Source: Paraburkholderia caribensis
GTDB taxonomy: Bacteria > Pseudomonadota > Gammaproteobacteria > Burkholderiales > Burkholderiaceae
Direction: 5' to 3'
DNA: 64,000 nucleotides
Assembly: GCF_002902945.1 (NCBI RefSeq)
Contig: NZ_CP026101.1
Coordinates: forward strand, 2,108,001 to 2,172,000
Position numbers and translations under genes: made by a program. The notes beneath the pieces are model-generated. The model had not been told where the DNA came from, made no database searches, and worked only from the letters and a program-made list of their open reading frames with translations. Shown in pieces: positions 63,016-64,000 of this stretch; the stretch's first letter is position 1, and the number at the start of each line of letters is the position of its first letter.

Positions 63016-63506
63016 ACTTTTGGTCGAGCCGCTGCGAGCGGCTTCATCATGCGAAAACGCCTCAATGATACGCCGTTGCGCGTGACCGACTCCTGCGCGT
63101 TCACCGCGAAGCCCGCCCGCTCGAATGCTTGCCTCGCGCTGATGCTGACATCGGCTGTCACCGTCAGCACGTTCGCAGCGCGCGCCCGCGCTTCGAGCCG
63201 CGCGAGCAGCGCCGCCGCGAGCCTTTGTCGCGCAAAGGCAGGCGCGACATAGAGCATCTCGATGTGATCGGCCGGATGCAGTTGGCCGAACCCAGCATGG
63301 GCGCTACCGCGCAAGGCAACGAGCGTCACGCCGCGCGCCAGCCGCGCGCCGAACGCGGCGACCTCGCCGGCGGCCGACGCCCATGCCTCGCGCGCCGCCG
63401 GGTCGTAGCCCGCGGCGGCCAGCACTGCATCGTGAAAAAGCGCAGCGAGCGGCGCGGCGTCAGCGGGCCGGAACAGGCGGAAGGTAAATGGAATAGGATC
63501 GGTCAT
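63012..63506 (-). CDS. GNAT-family N-acetyltransferase
   Basis: 164 residues from ATG 63506 (MTDPIPFTFRLFRPADAAPLAALF). The GNAT pattern is visible: strand with IEMLYVAPAFARQRLAAALLARLEARARA containing the acetyl-CoA loop (a QRLAAALL variant of Q/RxxGxG/A) and SISARQAFERAGFAVNAQESV. Substrate unknown; relatives are YafP-like. It overlaps the downstream lipoprotein gene by four bases and is divergent from the DJ-1/PfpI gene. Confidence 0.9.
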   Translation of the reverse strand: MTDPIPFTFRLFRPADAAPLAALFHDAVLAAAGYDPAAREAWASAAGEVAAFGARLARGVTLVALRGSAHAGFGQLHPADHIEMLYVAPAFARQRLAAALLARLEARARAANVLTVTADVSISARQAFERAGFAVNAQESVTRNGVSLRRFRMMKPLAAARPKV

Positions 63507-63584
63507 GCGTTTGCGATGTTGTCGACGACCCCAGGGTAGACTGGCCGACGTTCGACGTGTTCCCTCAACCACTGGAGGCATGCG

Positions 63585-64000
63585 ATGGCAGCAAAGAAGA
63601 TTCTGTTCCTGACGGGCGACTTCGCCGAGGATTACGAAACGATGGTGCCGTTCCAGGCACTGCAGGCAGTCGGCCATATCGTCGATGCCGTCTGTCCCGG
63701 CAAGCGTGCGGGCGAGCGCGTGAAAACGGCGATTCACGATTTCGAAGGCGACCAGACGTACACCGAGAAGCCCGGCCATTACTTCACGCTCAACGCAAGC
63801 TTCGACGAGATCGATCCGTCGCAATACGACGCGCTCGCCATCGCGGGCGGCCGCGCGCCGGAGTATCTGCGGCTCAACGCGAAAGTGATCGACCTCGTGC
63901 GCCAGTTCGCCGAAAGCAACAAGCCGATCGCCGCGATCTGCCACGCCGCGCAACTGCTCGCCGCCGCCGACGTGATCCGCGGCAAACGCATTTCGGCGTA
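63585..64000 (+). CDS. DJ-1/PfpI-family protein (cut by window edge)
   Basis: 139 codons visible of a gene running off the right edge; no stop in frame. It starts MAAKKILFLTGDFAEDYETMVP at 63585, after ACTGGAGG. The nucleophile is Cys119 in KPIAAICHAAQLLAAADVI, and the family Glu is in GDFAEDYETM near residue 15. The motif AIAGGRAPEYLRL is typical of PfpI/YhbO-like members, which act as glyoxalase/deglycase or peptidase-like enzymes. Its exact reaction is open. Confidence 0.9.
   Translation, partial: MAAKKILFLTGDFAEDYETMVPFQALQAVGHIVDAVCPGKRAGERVKTAIHDFEGDQTYTEKPGHYFTLNASFDEIDPSQYDALAIAGGRAPEYLRLNAKVIDLVRQFAESNKPIAAICHAAQLLAAADVIRGKRISA

Noticed and set aside
1..64000. tRNA, rRNA or riboswitch genes
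   Set aside because: Intergenic regions were read for cloverleaf-like or conserved riboswitch patterns; none was convincing by eye.

Overview
The window is a GC-rich chromosomal segment of a Burkholderiaceae bacterium, most likely Paraburkholderia, Caballeronia or a close relative. The evidence is gene content and order: a sucA-sucB-lpd-zapE cluster, a rimP-nusA-infB-rbfA-truB operon, recCBD, a MarR/NodT/EmrA/EmrB efflux cluster, a Flp/Tad pilus cluster, and the typical strong GC3 bias that produces long antisense shadow ORFs. No rRNA, tRNA, CRISPR array, prophage or intact insertion sequence was found.

Layout. 1-4307 (minus): start of a Tad/Flp pilus cluster, transcribed flp, cpaA, tadE, cpaB, cpaC, cpaE, running off the left edge. 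4977-8986 (plus): a Gly/Val-rich lipoprotein, a ShlB/FhaC-type outer-membrane transporter and a DUF2147 protein. 9108-9560: a stand-alone IS5-type transposase N-terminal domain protein. 9719-16763 (minus): zapE, lpd, sucB, sucA. 17115-18941 (minus): typA. 19232-24238 (plus): marR and a tripartite drug efflux system. 24280-25074: a nested inverted-repeat element. 25114-31510 (minus): truB, rbfA, infB, nusA, rimP. 31959-34850 (minus): rluB and scpB. 35178-37400 (minus): an aminotransferase and a LysR regulator. 37817-44919: mostly small or poorly known genes, including a second IS5-like domain protein, two small exported proteins, a YdcF-like protein, an EAL phosphodiesterase and arfB. 44943-54036 (minus): recD, recB, recC. 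54273-58320: a FUSC transporter and an Lrp-type regulator divergent from a thiol dioxygenase. 58409-63506 (minus): a large MscS-type channel, an NmrA-like oxidoreductase, an Rrf2 regulator, a lipoprotein and an acetyltransferase. A DJ-1/PfpI gene runs off the right edge.

How the genes work together. Two regulatory circuits can be read from the DNA. The Rrf2 gene and its neighbouring oxidoreductase both have upstream copies of one nearly identical 19-21 bp palindrome. The Lrp-type gene and the thiol dioxygenase share a site matching the classical Lrp consensus at all 15 positions. Most other genes are housekeeping operons: 2-oxoglutarate dehydrogenase, translation/transcription factors, chromosome segregation and recombination.

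The least explained parts are the lipoprotein/TpsB pair, which share an NPL-type sequence motif, and two orphan transposase-domain proteins that look like stably kept host genes. The terminators, promoters and operators are predictions by eye, and motif assignments to families come from memory, not from a database search.
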